Shown: one piece after another, positions 22,540 to 31,597 of the stretch | Numbering within the stretch: position 1 is the stretch's first letter | Layout: every line of letters begins with the position of its first letter | Assembly: GCA_002841785.1 (NCBI GenBank) | Contig: PHAW01000010.1 | Location: 1-56,407, forward strand | DNA: 56,407 bases | Direction: 5' to 3' | Source: Deltaproteobacteria bacterium HGW-Deltaproteobacteria-3 | GTDB taxonomy: Bacteria > Desulfobacterota > Desulfobulbia > Desulfobulbales > Desulfurivibrionaceae | Position numbers and translations under genes: made by a program | Notes under the pieces: model-generated | Seen by the model: the letters and a program-made list of their open reading frames with translations, nothing else | What the model was told of the DNA's origin: nothing | Databases searched by the model: none

Positions 22540-24288
22540 TCATTCGCCCTCCCCCTCGCCCTCTCTGCAGGCGCGCCCTTTCTCGGCGATGCCGGGAAGG
22601 GGATTCTCGGCAAAGACAAATACCGTGTAGTTGCCCTGCGGAAAGGATTCGGCGGGCTGGGGCAGGGAAAGGGTTTCACACCCATCCTTCCAGTTCTCAA
22701 GCTTTTCATTGGGCACCAGAAAGAAAACCTTGCCGTCGGCATAGCCCTTTTCGTACCAGCGGTCGCTGGAGAGCCAGAGGCACAGGCCGACCCCGCGCGT
22801 GTCGATATCAAGGGGCCGGATGCTCACCTCGCCCTTGCTCAGCACGGTATAGACGTGCGAATCCCAGTACGGGGCATACCCGGAGACCAGCCCGCGTTTT
22901 TTGAGAGCCGTGATCAGATCGGCGCGGGATTGGGCCGTCTCCTGCCAGCCCTCGGGGGAGATGTTTTTCCAGGTGGAAGCAATTGCGAGCACCAAGGCCG
23001 CGACCAGCGCCGCCTTGGCGATCTGGGGAAAAAACCGCCACACCACCACCGGGCAGACCAGAACCATCATCAGATAGGGGATGATATACCTGATGTTGTT
23101 GCGGGCGGCGTACGCATTTTCGTGCAGGGTGCTCACCGAGTATAAAAAGAAGATCAGGGCAAAGCCGAGGTAGGAAAGGGCCACGAAAAATCTTTGCCCC
23201 TGCTCCAGACGGGAAAAATTTTTCGTGGCATAGTAGGCGGGAAGCACGAGGGCCAGAGGGTAGAACGCCAACCGCAACAGGGAAACCACCCCTTCCACGG
23301 AGGCCAGCTCCACTTTGTCCTGCCACTCCGCGCCGATGAAATGCAACAGCCCCAGCACCGAATAGGCGGCATGGAAAGGCAGCTCCTGGAGCGGGACCAG
23401 CAGCGCGCGGTTGGCGCCTTCGGCATGGAGAACCTCGGCAAGCAACAGCTTGTAGCAGAAGACGCCCAGCAAGAAGACGCCGGCAATGGCTCCCGCCGGA
23501 ATACTCTTGGCAGAAAGCGCTGCCCGCCAATCACCCTTTTCGCCCCCGGGCAACACCTCCCGCTCCGCATACAGAAGCAGCAGGAAAGCGCCACAAAACG
23601 GCGCGACGTAGTAAATCATAAACCGCACCGGATTTTCGAGCACCACGAGATAGACAAGAACGAGCAGGAGAACAAACAGGGCTCGCCTCGCACTCTTTCC
23701 GGAATCCGGTCGATCGGCGCGGAGCCACAGGAGCAGAAAGGAGATGATAAAGGCAAAGTACCAGGTGTAGGCGGCCTCGCCGTAAACCTCCCGCAGGTAC
23801 AGGGGCGAATACCCAAGGCCGATGATGACGCAGCCCATCAGCGCCGCTGTTTTCGACAGCCCCAGTGCCCTCAGGAGCAAGGCAAGCACCGCCATGGTAG
23901 TCAGGACCACGATGGCAACGGAAACGCCATGGGCAAAAAAGCTGTTTTCCCCGGCCATGACCCACGGGATCAGCAGCAGATGCTTGTAGAACACCCAGAG
24001 ATCTTCGTTGACATACCACCAGTTTTTTGGAAAAAGCTCTCCGGCCCGGACAATTTCTTCCGCCAGAATATTGGCAATGGCGGCGTCGGAGTTGAAGAAC
24101 GCCCGGTACGAGCAGAAGATATACACGCCAAGGGCGGCAAGGGTGGCGGCGAGCAGAAGTACCGCTCCGCGAAAAAACCATTTCTGCATGGGGATGGTCG
24201 GCACGATAGTCACTGCGCTCTTTGGGTCCGTAGTCGGCAGGAGGAAAACAGGGACGCGCCCATTGGAAGATTCCGGGGGAACAGACAC
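22540..24288 (-). CDS. Polytopic membrane protein, GT-C/ArnT-like candidate, 582 aa
   Basis: About ten to twelve hydrophobic helices run from ~35 to ~445, for example FRGAVLLLAATLAALGVYIF, AALMGCVIIGLGYSPLYL and AALVAALVLAIAS. The first periplasmic loop carries YRAFFNSDAAIANILAEE, an acidic site like that of GT-C sugar transferases. A ~120-residue soluble C-terminal domain follows. Such enzymes take sugars from polyprenyl phosphate in the periplasm. The GTG at 24288 has AGGTGA before it; ATG 24189 is an alternative. First gene of the sugar operon. The GT-C assignment is inferred from topology and neighbours. Confidence 0.7.
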   Translation of the reverse strand: MSVPPESSNGRVPVFLLPTTDPKSAVTIVPTIPMQKWFFRGAVLLLAATLAALGVYIFCSYRAFFNSDAAIANILAEEIVRAGELFPKNWWYVNEDLWVFYKHLLLIPWVMAGENSFFAHGVSVAIVVLTTMAVLALLLRALGLSKTAALMGCVIIGLGYSPLYLREVYGEAAYTWYFAFIISFLLLWLRADRPDSGKSARRALFVLLLVLVYLVVLENPVRFMIYYVAPFCGAFLLLLYAEREVLPGGEKGDWRAALSAKSIPAGAIAGVFLLGVFCYKLLLAEVLHAEGANRALLVPLQELPFHAAYSVLGLLHFIGAEWQDKVELASVEGVVSLLRLAFYPLALVLPAYYATKNFSRLEQGQRFFVALSYLGFALIFFLYSVSTLHENAYAARNNIRYIIPYLMMVLVCPVVVWRFFPQIAKAALVAALVLAIASTWKNISPEGWQETAQSRADLITALKKRGLVSGYAPYWDSHVYTVLSKGEVSIRPLDIDTRGVGLCLWLSSDRWYEKGYADGKVFFLVPNEKLENWKDGCETLSLPQPAESFPQGNYTVFVFAENPLPGIAEKGRACREGEGEGE

Positions 24289-24609
24289 CGACCGTCACCT
24301 GCTTTGGCAGCGGCGTCGCGCCCCTTGAAAACACACCTGCCCCAGGCTGGATCGTCGCGAAATAATACAAAAAATCCCCCGGCACTGTCAAGGGGAATCA
24401 GCGGTCGGCCCTGCGTCTGCCCACCCCAATCGATTGCCAGGGCAAAACACCATCCCCCCATCCTCGAAATCACCCGTATTCGCCTGATCCCGAGGGCCAC
24501 TTGACGCCGTGACCGCCCTGGTGTTAGGGTATAGGGCAGCCCGCAAACAACCGTACCCACGCTCGGAGCCCAGTCGCTCCAAGCCTTATCATCTTTTCGC
24601 AGGCAGACT
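24289..24609 (+). other. Non-coding region with candidate promoter for the HD-GYP gene
   Basis: No gene is seen between the divergent sugar operon and the HD-GYP gene. TTGACG at 24501-24506 with TAGGGT at 24525-24530 (18-bp spacing) is a plausible sigma70-type promoter for the rightward gene, leaving a leader of about 75 nt. Confidence 0.4.
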
Positions 24610-27324
24610 ATGACTGTGCTTTTCCGGACGACCTGCTTGCTTGTCTTTCTCCTGGCCCAGCCGCACCTGCTGTGGGCGGCTCCCCAGACCATCTCCATAG
24701 GCGTCCTTGCCAAAAGCGGAGAGGATATCGCCGTGGAAAAATGGTCCGCAACAGCGGACTACCTTTCCGCAACACTCCCCGGTTTCCATTTCACCATAAC
24801 CCCGCTGGGATTTAAAGAGATCCATCAGGCCGTGCAACAGGGGAGGGTCGATTTTGTGCTGACCAATCCCGCTTTCTATGTGGAACTGGAGAAACTCTAC
24901 GGAGTGAGCCGGATTGCCACCCTGATCAACCAGAATCTCCCCGGTCAGCAGACGACAACCTTTGGCGGCGTGATTTTCACCAAGGCCGGCCGCCACGACA
25001 TCAACACCCTCGCTGATCTCAAGGGAAAATCCTTCATGGCTGTGGATTCCCTCTCTTTCGGAGGCTGGATCGTGGCCTGGCGGGAATTTCACAAACAGGC
25101 CATGGATCCGTTCACCGATTTTTCGGCTCTGCGCTATGCCGGCACCCACGAAGGCGCGGTCCATGCCGTTCTTGCGGGGACGGTTGACGCCGGAACAGCC
25201 CGCACCGACACCCTTGAGCGAATGGCGGAAAACGGAGCTATCCGCCTGCAGGATCTGAAGATTCTTCATCAGCAAACCGAACAGGGCTTTCCCTTTCTGC
25301 TCAGCACCGCGCTCTACCCGGAATGGCCCATGGCAGCGATCAAAACAACCCCGGACAGAGTTGCCCGCCTGGTGGCCGGCGCGCTGATGAGCATGGAAAG
25401 CACCCATCCGGCGGCCCTGGCCAGTCAATCGGCGGGCTGGACCATTCCCCTCAATTATCAACCCGTGCATGACTGCCTTTTCGACCTGAAGATCGGCCCC
25501 TATCAAGACTATGGCGCGTTCTCCCTCACGGATGTCCTCACCCGGTATTGGCGGCAACTTGCCCTTCTTGGCGCGGTTGTCTTCCTGGTTTTCTCCGTCG
25601 CCTGGTACATTCTTCTCCTGAACCGGAGCCTGCACAAGAAAAAACGTGAGGTGGACCGGCTCAATGTCAGCCTGGAAAGCAAGGTGGCGCAACGAACGGA
25701 AAAGATCAACGCCCTTCTCGATCAGCAGATCTATCTCAAGGGCATCCTGCAGACCGTGGCCGACATCAACAAATTATTGATCACCTCTCCCGGCCTGGAA
25801 GTCCTGCTGAAAAAGTCCTGCGAACGATTCGTCCAGCATGGGCATTACTGCTTCTGCTGGATCGGCCTGCTGAAGGATGACAGGATTCAGACCATATACA
25901 GCTCGGACGATGTCGAAAAATACCTGGCCGATCCCCCCTATGCTGTCGCCGTCCCGGAAGTTTCATTTTTTCACAGCCCGACAGCCAGATGTATCCGCGA
26001 AGACACCACGGTGATCAACGACCGCCAGCAAGACCAGGATTTTACCCCCTGGCGCGATCAGCTCGAAATGAAAGGATTTCAATCGGTGATCGCTCTGCCC
26101 CTGCGGGCCAGGCAATCCGCGCAACCGCTTGGTGCCCTCACGGTCTACACCTGGCTGCAGGAAGGGTTTGAACAGGAAGAAATCGCCATGCTCGAAGAAC
26201 TTGCCGGGGATCTTGGCTTCGCCATCAGCTCCTTTCGCCACCGGGAGGAAGTAGCCAGACTTACGATCGAACGCACCGCCAACTATGAAGAAACGATCTT
26301 CACCTTTGTGGACATGATCGAACAACGGGATACCTATACGGCGGGACATACCGAACGCGTGGCCAGGTATTGCCAGCAGATCGCCAGGGAAATGGGCGTA
26401 CCGCAGCAGGAGACGGCGAAACTTTACAAGGCGGCCATCCTCCATGATATCGGCAAGATAGCCACCCCGGACTCGGTTCTTCTCAAACCGGGAAAACTCA
26501 GCAACCTGGACTATGACCTGATCAAGCTCCATGCCGCTGCCGGCCACGAAATGCTCTCCAACATCGAAATGTACAAGGAACTGGCCGAGATCATCCTCCA
26601 CCACCATGAACGGTATGACGGCCACGGCTACCCCGACGGACTGCAAGGCAACGACATCCCCTCGCTCTCCAGCATCCTGACCGTTGCCGATGCCTTTGAC
26701 GCCATGACCACCAACCGCATCTATAAACCGCGAAAAAAAATCCAGGAAGCCCTGGACGAGCTTACATCTCTCAGCGGCAGCCAGTTTCATCCCAAAGTTG
26801 TCGCGGCGGCCATCACCGCGCTCAAAGAGACGGCGAGTCCCGTGGCCATCACCCAGGCACCGGTCACGGATATTGAGAAAAAAAGATTTTCGTACTTCTT
26901 CAATGACAAACTGACCGGATTGTACAACGAGGACTACCTGCGCATCTTTTTGCAGAATAACCGGAATCTCCAGGAATACAGTTGCCTCCATGTTCTGCAT
27001 CTGACGAATGTCCTGGAATACAACAAGCAACAGGGATGGGAGCGCGGTAATCGATTTTTCCAGGAATTCGCGGCCGAGCTCCAGGCACAGTATCCCGAGG
27101 CCCTGCTTTTCAGGGCGTACGGCAGTGATTTCGCCGTCCTCGCCAAATACCATTTTGACATGGAAGGCACCGCCTTCGCCGGCTTTGCCAGCCTGGCAGG
27201 CTCAGGAATAACGGTTGACCCCCAACATATCGATCTGCGGCAAGACACGACCTACACTTTTGACAAACTTGAAAAAATGGTGATTTCCTCCCCACCCCCC
27301 AATGGCACGGGGATTGCCGGGTAG
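24610..27324 (+). CDS. PhnD-like sensor-GAF-HD-GYP-degenerate GGDEF signalling protein, 904 aa
   Basis: A signal peptide precedes a PhnD-type substrate-binding domain (~25-285: VLAKSGEDIAVEKW, DFVLTNPAFYVELE, TLADLKGKSFMAVD). A membrane helix lies near ~320-340 (LALLGAVVFLVFSVAWYILLL), then a coiled coil and a GAF domain (~375-545). The HD-GYP domain (~560-740) has HDIGK and HHHERYDGHGYPDG. The tail resembles a GGDEF domain (DKLTGLYNEDYLRIFL) whose active motif is altered to YGSDF. HD-GYP domains hydrolyse cyclic-di-GMP. The protein should couple a periplasmic ligand, perhaps an oxyanion or phosphonate, to c-di-GMP breakdown. It is not near any PhnCE transporter. Confidence 0.9.
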   Translation: MTVLFRTTCLLVFLLAQPHLLWAAPQTISIGVLAKSGEDIAVEKWSATADYLSATLPGFHFTITPLGFKEIHQAVQQGRVDFVLTNPAFYVELEKLYGVSRIATLINQNLPGQQTTTFGGVIFTKAGRHDINTLADLKGKSFMAVDSLSFGGWIVAWREFHKQAMDPFTDFSALRYAGTHEGAVHAVLAGTVDAGTARTDTLERMAENGAIRLQDLKILHQQTEQGFPFLLSTALYPEWPMAAIKTTPDRVARLVAGALMSMESTHPAALASQSAGWTIPLNYQPVHDCLFDLKIGPYQDYGAFSLTDVLTRYWRQLALLGAVVFLVFSVAWYILLLNRSLHKKKREVDRLNVSLESKVAQRTEKINALLDQQIYLKGILQTVADINKLLITSPGLEVLLKKSCERFVQHGHYCFCWIGLLKDDRIQTIYSSDDVEKYLADPPYAVAVPEVSFFHSPTARCIREDTTVINDRQQDQDFTPWRDQLEMKGFQSVIALPLRARQSAQPLGALTVYTWLQEGFEQEEIAMLEELAGDLGFAISSFRHREEVARLTIERTANYEETIFTFVDMIEQRDTYTAGHTERVARYCQQIAREMGVPQQETAKLYKAAILHDIGKIATPDSVLLKPGKLSNLDYDLIKLHAAAGHEMLSNIEMYKELAEIILHHHERYDGHGYPDGLQGNDIPSLSSILTVADAFDAMTTNRIYKPRKKIQEALDELTSLSGSQFHPKVVAAAITALKETASPVAITQAPVTDIEKKRFSYFFNDKLTGLYNEDYLRIFLQNNRNLQEYSCLHVLHLTNVLEYNKQQGWERGNRFFQEFAAELQAQYPEALLFRAYGSDFAVLAKYHFDMEGTAFAGFASLAGSGITVDPQHIDLRQDTTYTFDKLEKMVISSPPPNGTGIAG

Positions 27325-27538
27325 TCCCAACCTGCAAGCGATTTCCAGAGGGGCTTCACAACATGCGGCATCGGTTGCCCGGCCCGTCCCCTTTCCTCCG
27401 CGCCAGGAAAAAACGTCCCCGCCGTTGTTATTTCCACCCATCTACAGTATAATACGCGGTTTACGCCAGCCGACGCCCCTCATCCCCGCCGAGGGTCCCG
27501 GAATCACCCATGCCTATTCATCGCACCCAAGGAACCAT

Positions 27539-29176
27539 ATGATCACCGCAGTCAATATCGCCCTCTCCTACGGGAAAAGGATTATCTTCAAGGACGTCAA
27601 CATCAAGTTCGCCCCCGGCAACTGCTACGGGCTCATCGGCGCCAACGGCTCCGGCAAATCCACCTTCCTCAAGATCCTTGCCGGAGAAAAAGAGGCGGAC
27701 AAGGGAGAGATCGTGGTCGGCCCCAAGGAGCGGATCGCCATGCTGCGCCAGGACCACTTCGCCTTTGACGAGGAAACCGTGTTCAACACGGTGGTTATGG
27801 GCCACAAAAGGCTGTATGAGCTGATGCACGAGCGGGAGGCGCTCTACGCCAAGCCGGAGCTCACCGAGGCGGACGGCATCCGGGCCGGGGATCTGGAGGC
27901 GGAGTTTGCCGAGATGAACGGCTACGAGGTGGAGTCCGAGGCGGCCGTCCTGCTCAAGGGCCTCGGCATCCCCGAGGAATTCCGCGAAAAAAAGATGAAG
28001 GAGCTGGAGGGCGGCGACAAGGTGCGGGTGCTCCTCGCCCAGGCCCTGTTCGGCAACCCCGACGTGCTGCTGCTGGACGAACCCACCAACCATCTGGACC
28101 TCAAGTCCATCGCCTGGCTGGAGGATTTTCTCTTCCGCTTCCAGAACACAGTGATCATCGTCTCCCATGACCGCCACTTCCTTAATCAGGCCTGCACCCA
28201 TATCGCGGACATCGACTTCGGCGAGATCCGCGTTTACGTGGGCAACTACGATTTCTGGTACCAGGCCAGCCAGCTCTTCGTGAAGCAAAAACAGGACGAA
28301 AACAAGAAGACCACGGCCAAGGCCAAGGAACTCACCGATTTCATCCAGCGCTTCTCCTCCAACGCCTCCAAGGCCAAGCAGGCCACCTCGCGCAAAAAGC
28401 TGCTGGACAAACTCACCATCGAAGACATGCCCTCCTCGTCGCGCAAATACCCCTTTGTGGTTTTCAAACCCGAACGGCCCTGCGGCGACATCATTCTGGA
28501 GGTTATCGGGCTGGGCAAGGAATTCGACGGGGTCACGGTCCTGAACGACTTCAACCTCACGGTCCACAAGGGCGACAAAATCGCCTTCATCGGCGCCAAC
28601 TCCGTGCCCAAGACCGCCCTTTTTGAGATTCTCACCGAGGGGATGGCCCCGGATCGCGGCAGCTTCCGCTGGGGGATCACCATGTCCACTTCTTACTTCC
28701 CCAAGGAAAACAGTGCATTCTTCGACAAGGAGATGACCCTGGTGGAGTGGCTGAGCCAGTACACCCCGCCCAGCGAAGGGGAAAACTTCGCCCGGGGTTT
28801 CCTGGGCAAGATGCTGTTCTCCGGGGAAGAGGCCCTGAAAAAAACCAGCGTGCTCTCGGGCGGCGAGAAGGTGCGCTGCATGCTCTCCCGGATGATGCTC
28901 ACCGGGGCCAACGCCCTGATCCTGGACGAGCCCACCAACCATCTGGACTTGGAATCGATCACCGCCCTGAACAACGGCCTCATCGCCTTTCCGGAGGTGA
29001 TCCTTTTCGCCACCCACGACCACCAGATGGTGTCCTCCACCGCAAACCGGATCATCGAGATTCTCCCCAACGGGATCATCGACAAGAGAATGGATTTTGA
29101 TGATTATCTGGAAAGTGCGGAAGTAGCGGAGCTGCGGGAATCGCTGAGCAACGGAGAGGTGTCGTTGAGTCTGTAA
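27539..29176 (+). CDS. ABC-F family ATPase (YbiT-like), 545 aa, altered second P-loop
   Basis: Two ABC modules on one chain, joined by a charged linker (KQDENKKTTAKAKELTDFIQ) and without membrane helices, identify ABC-F. The first module has intact Walker A GANGSGKST (from residue 34) and LLLDEPTNHLD; its signature is LEGGDK. The second has LSGGEKVR and LILDEPTNHLD, but its Walker A reads GANSVPKTA (352-360) with Pro in place of the glycine before Lys. ABC-F proteins act on ribosomes. AAGGA precedes ATG 27539. The altered P-loop may make site 2 inactive. Confidence 0.9.
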   Translation: MITAVNIALSYGKRIIFKDVNIKFAPGNCYGLIGANGSGKSTFLKILAGEKEADKGEIVVGPKERIAMLRQDHFAFDEETVFNTVVMGHKRLYELMHEREALYAKPELTEADGIRAGDLEAEFAEMNGYEVESEAAVLLKGLGIPEEFREKKMKELEGGDKVRVLLAQALFGNPDVLLLDEPTNHLDLKSIAWLEDFLFRFQNTVIIVSHDRHFLNQACTHIADIDFGEIRVYVGNYDFWYQASQLFVKQKQDENKKTTAKAKELTDFIQRFSSNASKAKQATSRKKLLDKLTIEDMPSSSRKYPFVVFKPERPCGDIILEVIGLGKEFDGVTVLNDFNLTVHKGDKIAFIGANSVPKTALFEILTEGMAPDRGSFRWGITMSTSYFPKENSAFFDKEMTLVEWLSQYTPPSEGENFARGFLGKMLFSGEEALKKTSVLSGGEKVRCMLSRMMLTGANALILDEPTNHLDLESITALNNGLIAFPEVILFATHDHQMVSSTANRIIEILPNGIIDKRMDFDDYLESAEVAELRESLSNGEVSLSL

Positions 29177-29202
29177 CGGGGAAAAAGAAAATCTTGTTGG
29201 TG

Positions 29203-29302
29203 GTTCGACAGGGCTCTCCTGAACTTGACGAAGGGCTCACCGCGAGCGGAAAAAGGGCTCTGATTTAAACGTAACTACCGCTCGCCCTGAGCTTGTCGAA
29301 GG
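29203..29302. repeat. REP-like palindromic doublet A
   Basis: It holds diverged copies of the TTCGACAGGCTCAG ... GAACGG element: TTCGACAGGGCTC and CTTGACGAAGGGCTCA on one side, CGCTCGCCCTGAGCTTGTCG inverted on the other. It lies between convergent genes. Related doublets are at 31991 and 34798. Confidence 0.65.
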
Positions 29303-29313
29303 GTGCCTTTTTG

Positions 29314-29335
29314 TTTTTTTGGGCAAGCGAAAAAA
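29314..29335. repeat. T-run/A-run hairpin with GGGCAAGC loop
   Basis: TTTTTTT and AAAAAA arms flank GGGCAAGCG. The same loop and the same preceding word, GTGCCTTTTT, recur at 50824-50853. It may act as a bidirectional terminator between the ABC-F gene and eda. Confidence 0.5.
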
Positions 29336-29345
29336 TGAACGAAGC

Positions 29346-29996
29346 CTATTTCCCAGCGCCCGCAACCGCCTCCCGAGCCAGTTGAGTAATGCGCCCCCAA
29401 TCGCCCTGGGCCACCGCCTCGGCGGGCGCGACCCAGGAGCCGCCCACGCAGGCCACATTGGCCAACGCCAGATAGTCGCGGTAATTTCCCAGGCCAATCC
29501 CGCCGGTGGGGCAAAAAACCACCTTGGGAAACGGCCCTCCAATGGCCTTGAGCATGGGGATGCCCCCCGCCGCCTCGGCGGGAAAAAACTTAAAATGGTC
29601 ATAGCCCCGCTGCAACCCGGCCATCAGTTCGGAAACCGTGGCAATCCCTGGGATCAGGGCAATATCCCCCTGGTTGGCAGCGTCCAGCAGCTCCGGGGTA
29701 AGCCCAGGGCTGATGGCAAAAACCGCCCCCGCAGCGCTCACCGCCGCAAGGTTATCGACAGAGGTCACAGTCCCGGCCCCCACCACCGCCTCCGGCACCG
29801 CACGGGCAATCTCCCGGATAGCCTCAACCGCAACAGGGGTCCGCAGGGTGATCTCCAGCACCCTGATCCCGCCAGCCACCAGAGCGCGGGCCAAGTCCAC
29901 CGCCCGGTCAAAATCCTTGATCACCATGACCGGCACCACCGGACCGTGGGCAAAAACCTCACCAGGCTCCATCTTCCATTTTCTTATCAACGCCAT
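29346..29996 (-). CDS. eda: 2-keto-3-deoxy-6-phosphogluconate aldolase
   Basis: This is a 216-aa class I aldolase of the KDPG/KHG family. It has [14 protein letters not shown] (catalytic Glu), [17 protein letters not shown], and [11 protein letters not shown] with the Schiff-base Lys, ending in CPTGGIG. It splits KDPG into pyruvate and glyceraldehyde-3-P, the last Entner-Doudoroff step. The other three enzymes lie 2-7 kb away on the same strand. GGGGAAA precedes ATG 29996; a second Met (residue 9) is possible. Confidence 0.93.
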   Translation of the reverse strand: MALIRKWKMEPGEVFAHGPVVPVMVIKDFDRAVDLARALVAGGIRVLEITLRTPVAVEAIREIARAVPEAVVGAGTVTSVDNLAAVSAAGAVFAISPGLTPELLDAANQGDIALIPGIATVSELMAGLQRGYDHFKFFPAEAAGGIPMLKAIGGPFPKVVFCPTGGIGLGNYRDYLALANVACVGGSWVAPAEAVAQGDWGRITQLAREAVAGAGK

Positions 29997-30062
29997 TCTC
30001 GATTTCCCCGCAACATGTCGTCACACCGGTGAAATGTTAAATACGTCTCCGTAATGTTCCCC

Positions 30063-30305
30063 TCAGCCGAGGATAGAGAGAACGACAACCGGCACCAGAT
30101 TGAATAAAATGACTCCTATTTTGAAGACGCTCATCCCTGCGTAGTGAACGGCATCGAACTGGTCACGGGAGAGATGAAACCATTTGCCATGGATGCGCTG
30201 AATCCAATCATGCGCGAACACGAAGACCAGGAACCACACCAGCAATATTCCGTAGTTGATGGCCGTACACCATAAAAGAAAATTTCGGATGAACTCGATA
30301 TTCAT
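30063..30305 (-). CDS. DUF6868-type small membrane protein, 80 aa
   Basis: Two membrane helices: FIRNFLLWCTAINYGILLVWFL and FKIGVILFNLVPVVVLSIL. Between them is a conserved-looking loop, AHDWIQRIHGKWFHLSRDQFDAVHYAGM. The pattern matches a widespread small family (DUF6868) of unknown role. It is monocistronic between eda and mrr. Confidence 0.7.
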   Translation of the reverse strand: MNIEFIRNFLLWCTAINYGILLVWFLVFVFAHDWIQRIHGKWFHLSRDQFDAVHYAGMSVFKIGVILFNLVPVVVLSILG

Positions 30306-30360
30306 TTTCTTCTCCCTTCAGGGAAACCAAGAAATCAGGGGAGTGTTCCTTGATTCTTAC

Positions 30361-31248
30361 TTACTTGAAATCACTGAAGAAAACAGGGTCGATATCGTAG
30401 GTTATTCTTGATTTTAACCCAAGCTCTAATTGCTCGAACATATTGAGCAACATTTCTCCATCTACCAATTCAATTGGTGGCACACCATCACGGACAGCTT
30501 CACGTTTTGCATCTGCCGTAAAGGTTCCAATTGTTATAATGATTCCTTTGTCAGCCCTTCCCATCATAGCCCCTCGAAAGTCTCTGACTTGGGGAGAACT
30601 GACAGAACCAGAATAACGCTTGCTTTGAAATAAGGCCTTGAAGCTGACGAATGGATTAATTTGTAAAATTCCAATACCGTCTATTCCTCCGTCGCCACTT
30701 CTGCCGGTTACTGTGACCTCTTGGAAGCCTGATTCCCTCAAAAGCCTTTGGCAAAGTCGCTCAAAACCGTCAGGCGGTAAGGCCATGATTATGTCTAACA
30801 ACTGCCCCCTGTAATTTAATTCTTCAGGCGGTGGAGGCTCCTCGGCTTGTTCCTCTCCGGGTTCAGTAGTTCTTTTTCTTACTATTACTGTTGGGGAGGG
30901 TTGGGTTGGCCGTAAGGTTGGAAGAGATTGTGCTTGTACTTCTCTGATAAGTTCTTGTATTTCTTTGTCGTTTAATTTTGTTATTTTCCGACCCTTGTCA
31001 GTTAGCGACCAAACGCCATGGCGAGAAGAATCAATTATGCCTGCTTTGGCCAGATAGAATCTCGCCCAAGCAACCTGATTTTCAAACTTTGAGCCTCCGC
31101 TTTTCTTTTCTTCATTCAATACTTGATCTGGGAGATTCAACGTACCGGCAATGTGCTTATAAACTTCTTGGGGACGAGCCGACCCACCTAAGGCGTTAGT
31201 TGCTTCAATCACTGGATTGATATAATTCGCAAATCTTGTGTCAGCCAA
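30361..31248 (-). CDS. mrr: Mrr-type type IV restriction endonuclease, 295 aa
   Basis: An N-terminal winged-helix Mrr_N domain (~5-90: EATNALGGSARPQEVYKHIA, HGVWSLTDKG) is joined by an acidic Pro-rich linker to the catalytic domain. The latter shows the PD-(D/E)xK-like set GFERLCQRLLRESGF, RSGDGGIDGIG and ALFQSKRY. Mrr enzymes cut modified foreign DNA. The gene is visibly more AT-rich than its neighbours and lies next to a toxin-antitoxin pair, which points to horizontal acquisition between eda and edd. Confidence 0.9.
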   Translation of the reverse strand: MADTRFANYINPVIEATNALGGSARPQEVYKHIAGTLNLPDQVLNEEKKSGGSKFENQVAWARFYLAKAGIIDSSRHGVWSLTDKGRKITKLNDKEIQELIREVQAQSLPTLRPTQPSPTVIVRKRTTEPGEEQAEEPPPPEELNYRGQLLDIIMALPPDGFERLCQRLLRESGFQEVTVTGRSGDGGIDGIGILQINPFVSFKALFQSKRYSGSVSSPQVRDFRGAMMGRADKGIIITIGTFTADAKREAVRDGVPPIELVDGEMLLNMFEQLELGLKSRITYDIDPVFFSDFK

Positions 31249-31288
31249 CTCGATGCTCCTTTGGTTTTATTGCAGCACAACGCCAAAT

Positions 31289-31597
31289 TTACGCTGCGGC
31301 GGCCCTTTTTTCCGGCTGGATGGTTATTTTCAGCCCCATGCCGTGCAGGATGGCCAGAAGATTGGACAAGGCAGGATTGCCCCGGAGCGAAAGCGCCCGG
31401 TAGAGGCTTTCCCGCGGCACCTGGGCTTTTTCCGCAACCGAGGCCATCCCTCCCTGGGCTTGGGCTATCCGGCGCAAGGCCAGCAGCATGGCGTCTTTAT
31501 CCCCCTCCTCAATGGAGGCCGTAAGGTACTCGGCGGCATTATCGGGGTCTTTCAGCCATTCACTCAGGTCTTTTTCATAATGCGTCATTTCTCTCAT
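31289..31597 (-). CDS. Addiction-module antidote protein (HigA-like HTH), 102 aa
   Basis: A typical antidote start, MTHYEKDLSEWLKDPDNAAEYL, leads into an HTH of the Cro/HigA type (GGMASVAEKAQVPRESLYRALSLRGNPALSNLLAIL). GGGAG precedes ATG 31597. The start overlaps the toxin stop as ATGA when the toxin is read in its proper frame. It should bind and silence the RelE-like toxin and repress the operon. The antidote is intact although the toxin gene is not. Confidence 0.87.
   Translation of the reverse strand: MREMTHYEKDLSEWLKDPDNAAEYLTASIEEGDKDAMLLALRRIAQAQGGMASVAEKAQVPRESLYRALSLRGNPALSNLLAILHGMGLKITIQPEKRAAAA

Noticed and set aside
28592-28618. ABC-F gene as pseudogene
   Set aside because: The frame is complete and all other motifs are intact; only one P-loop residue is unusual.
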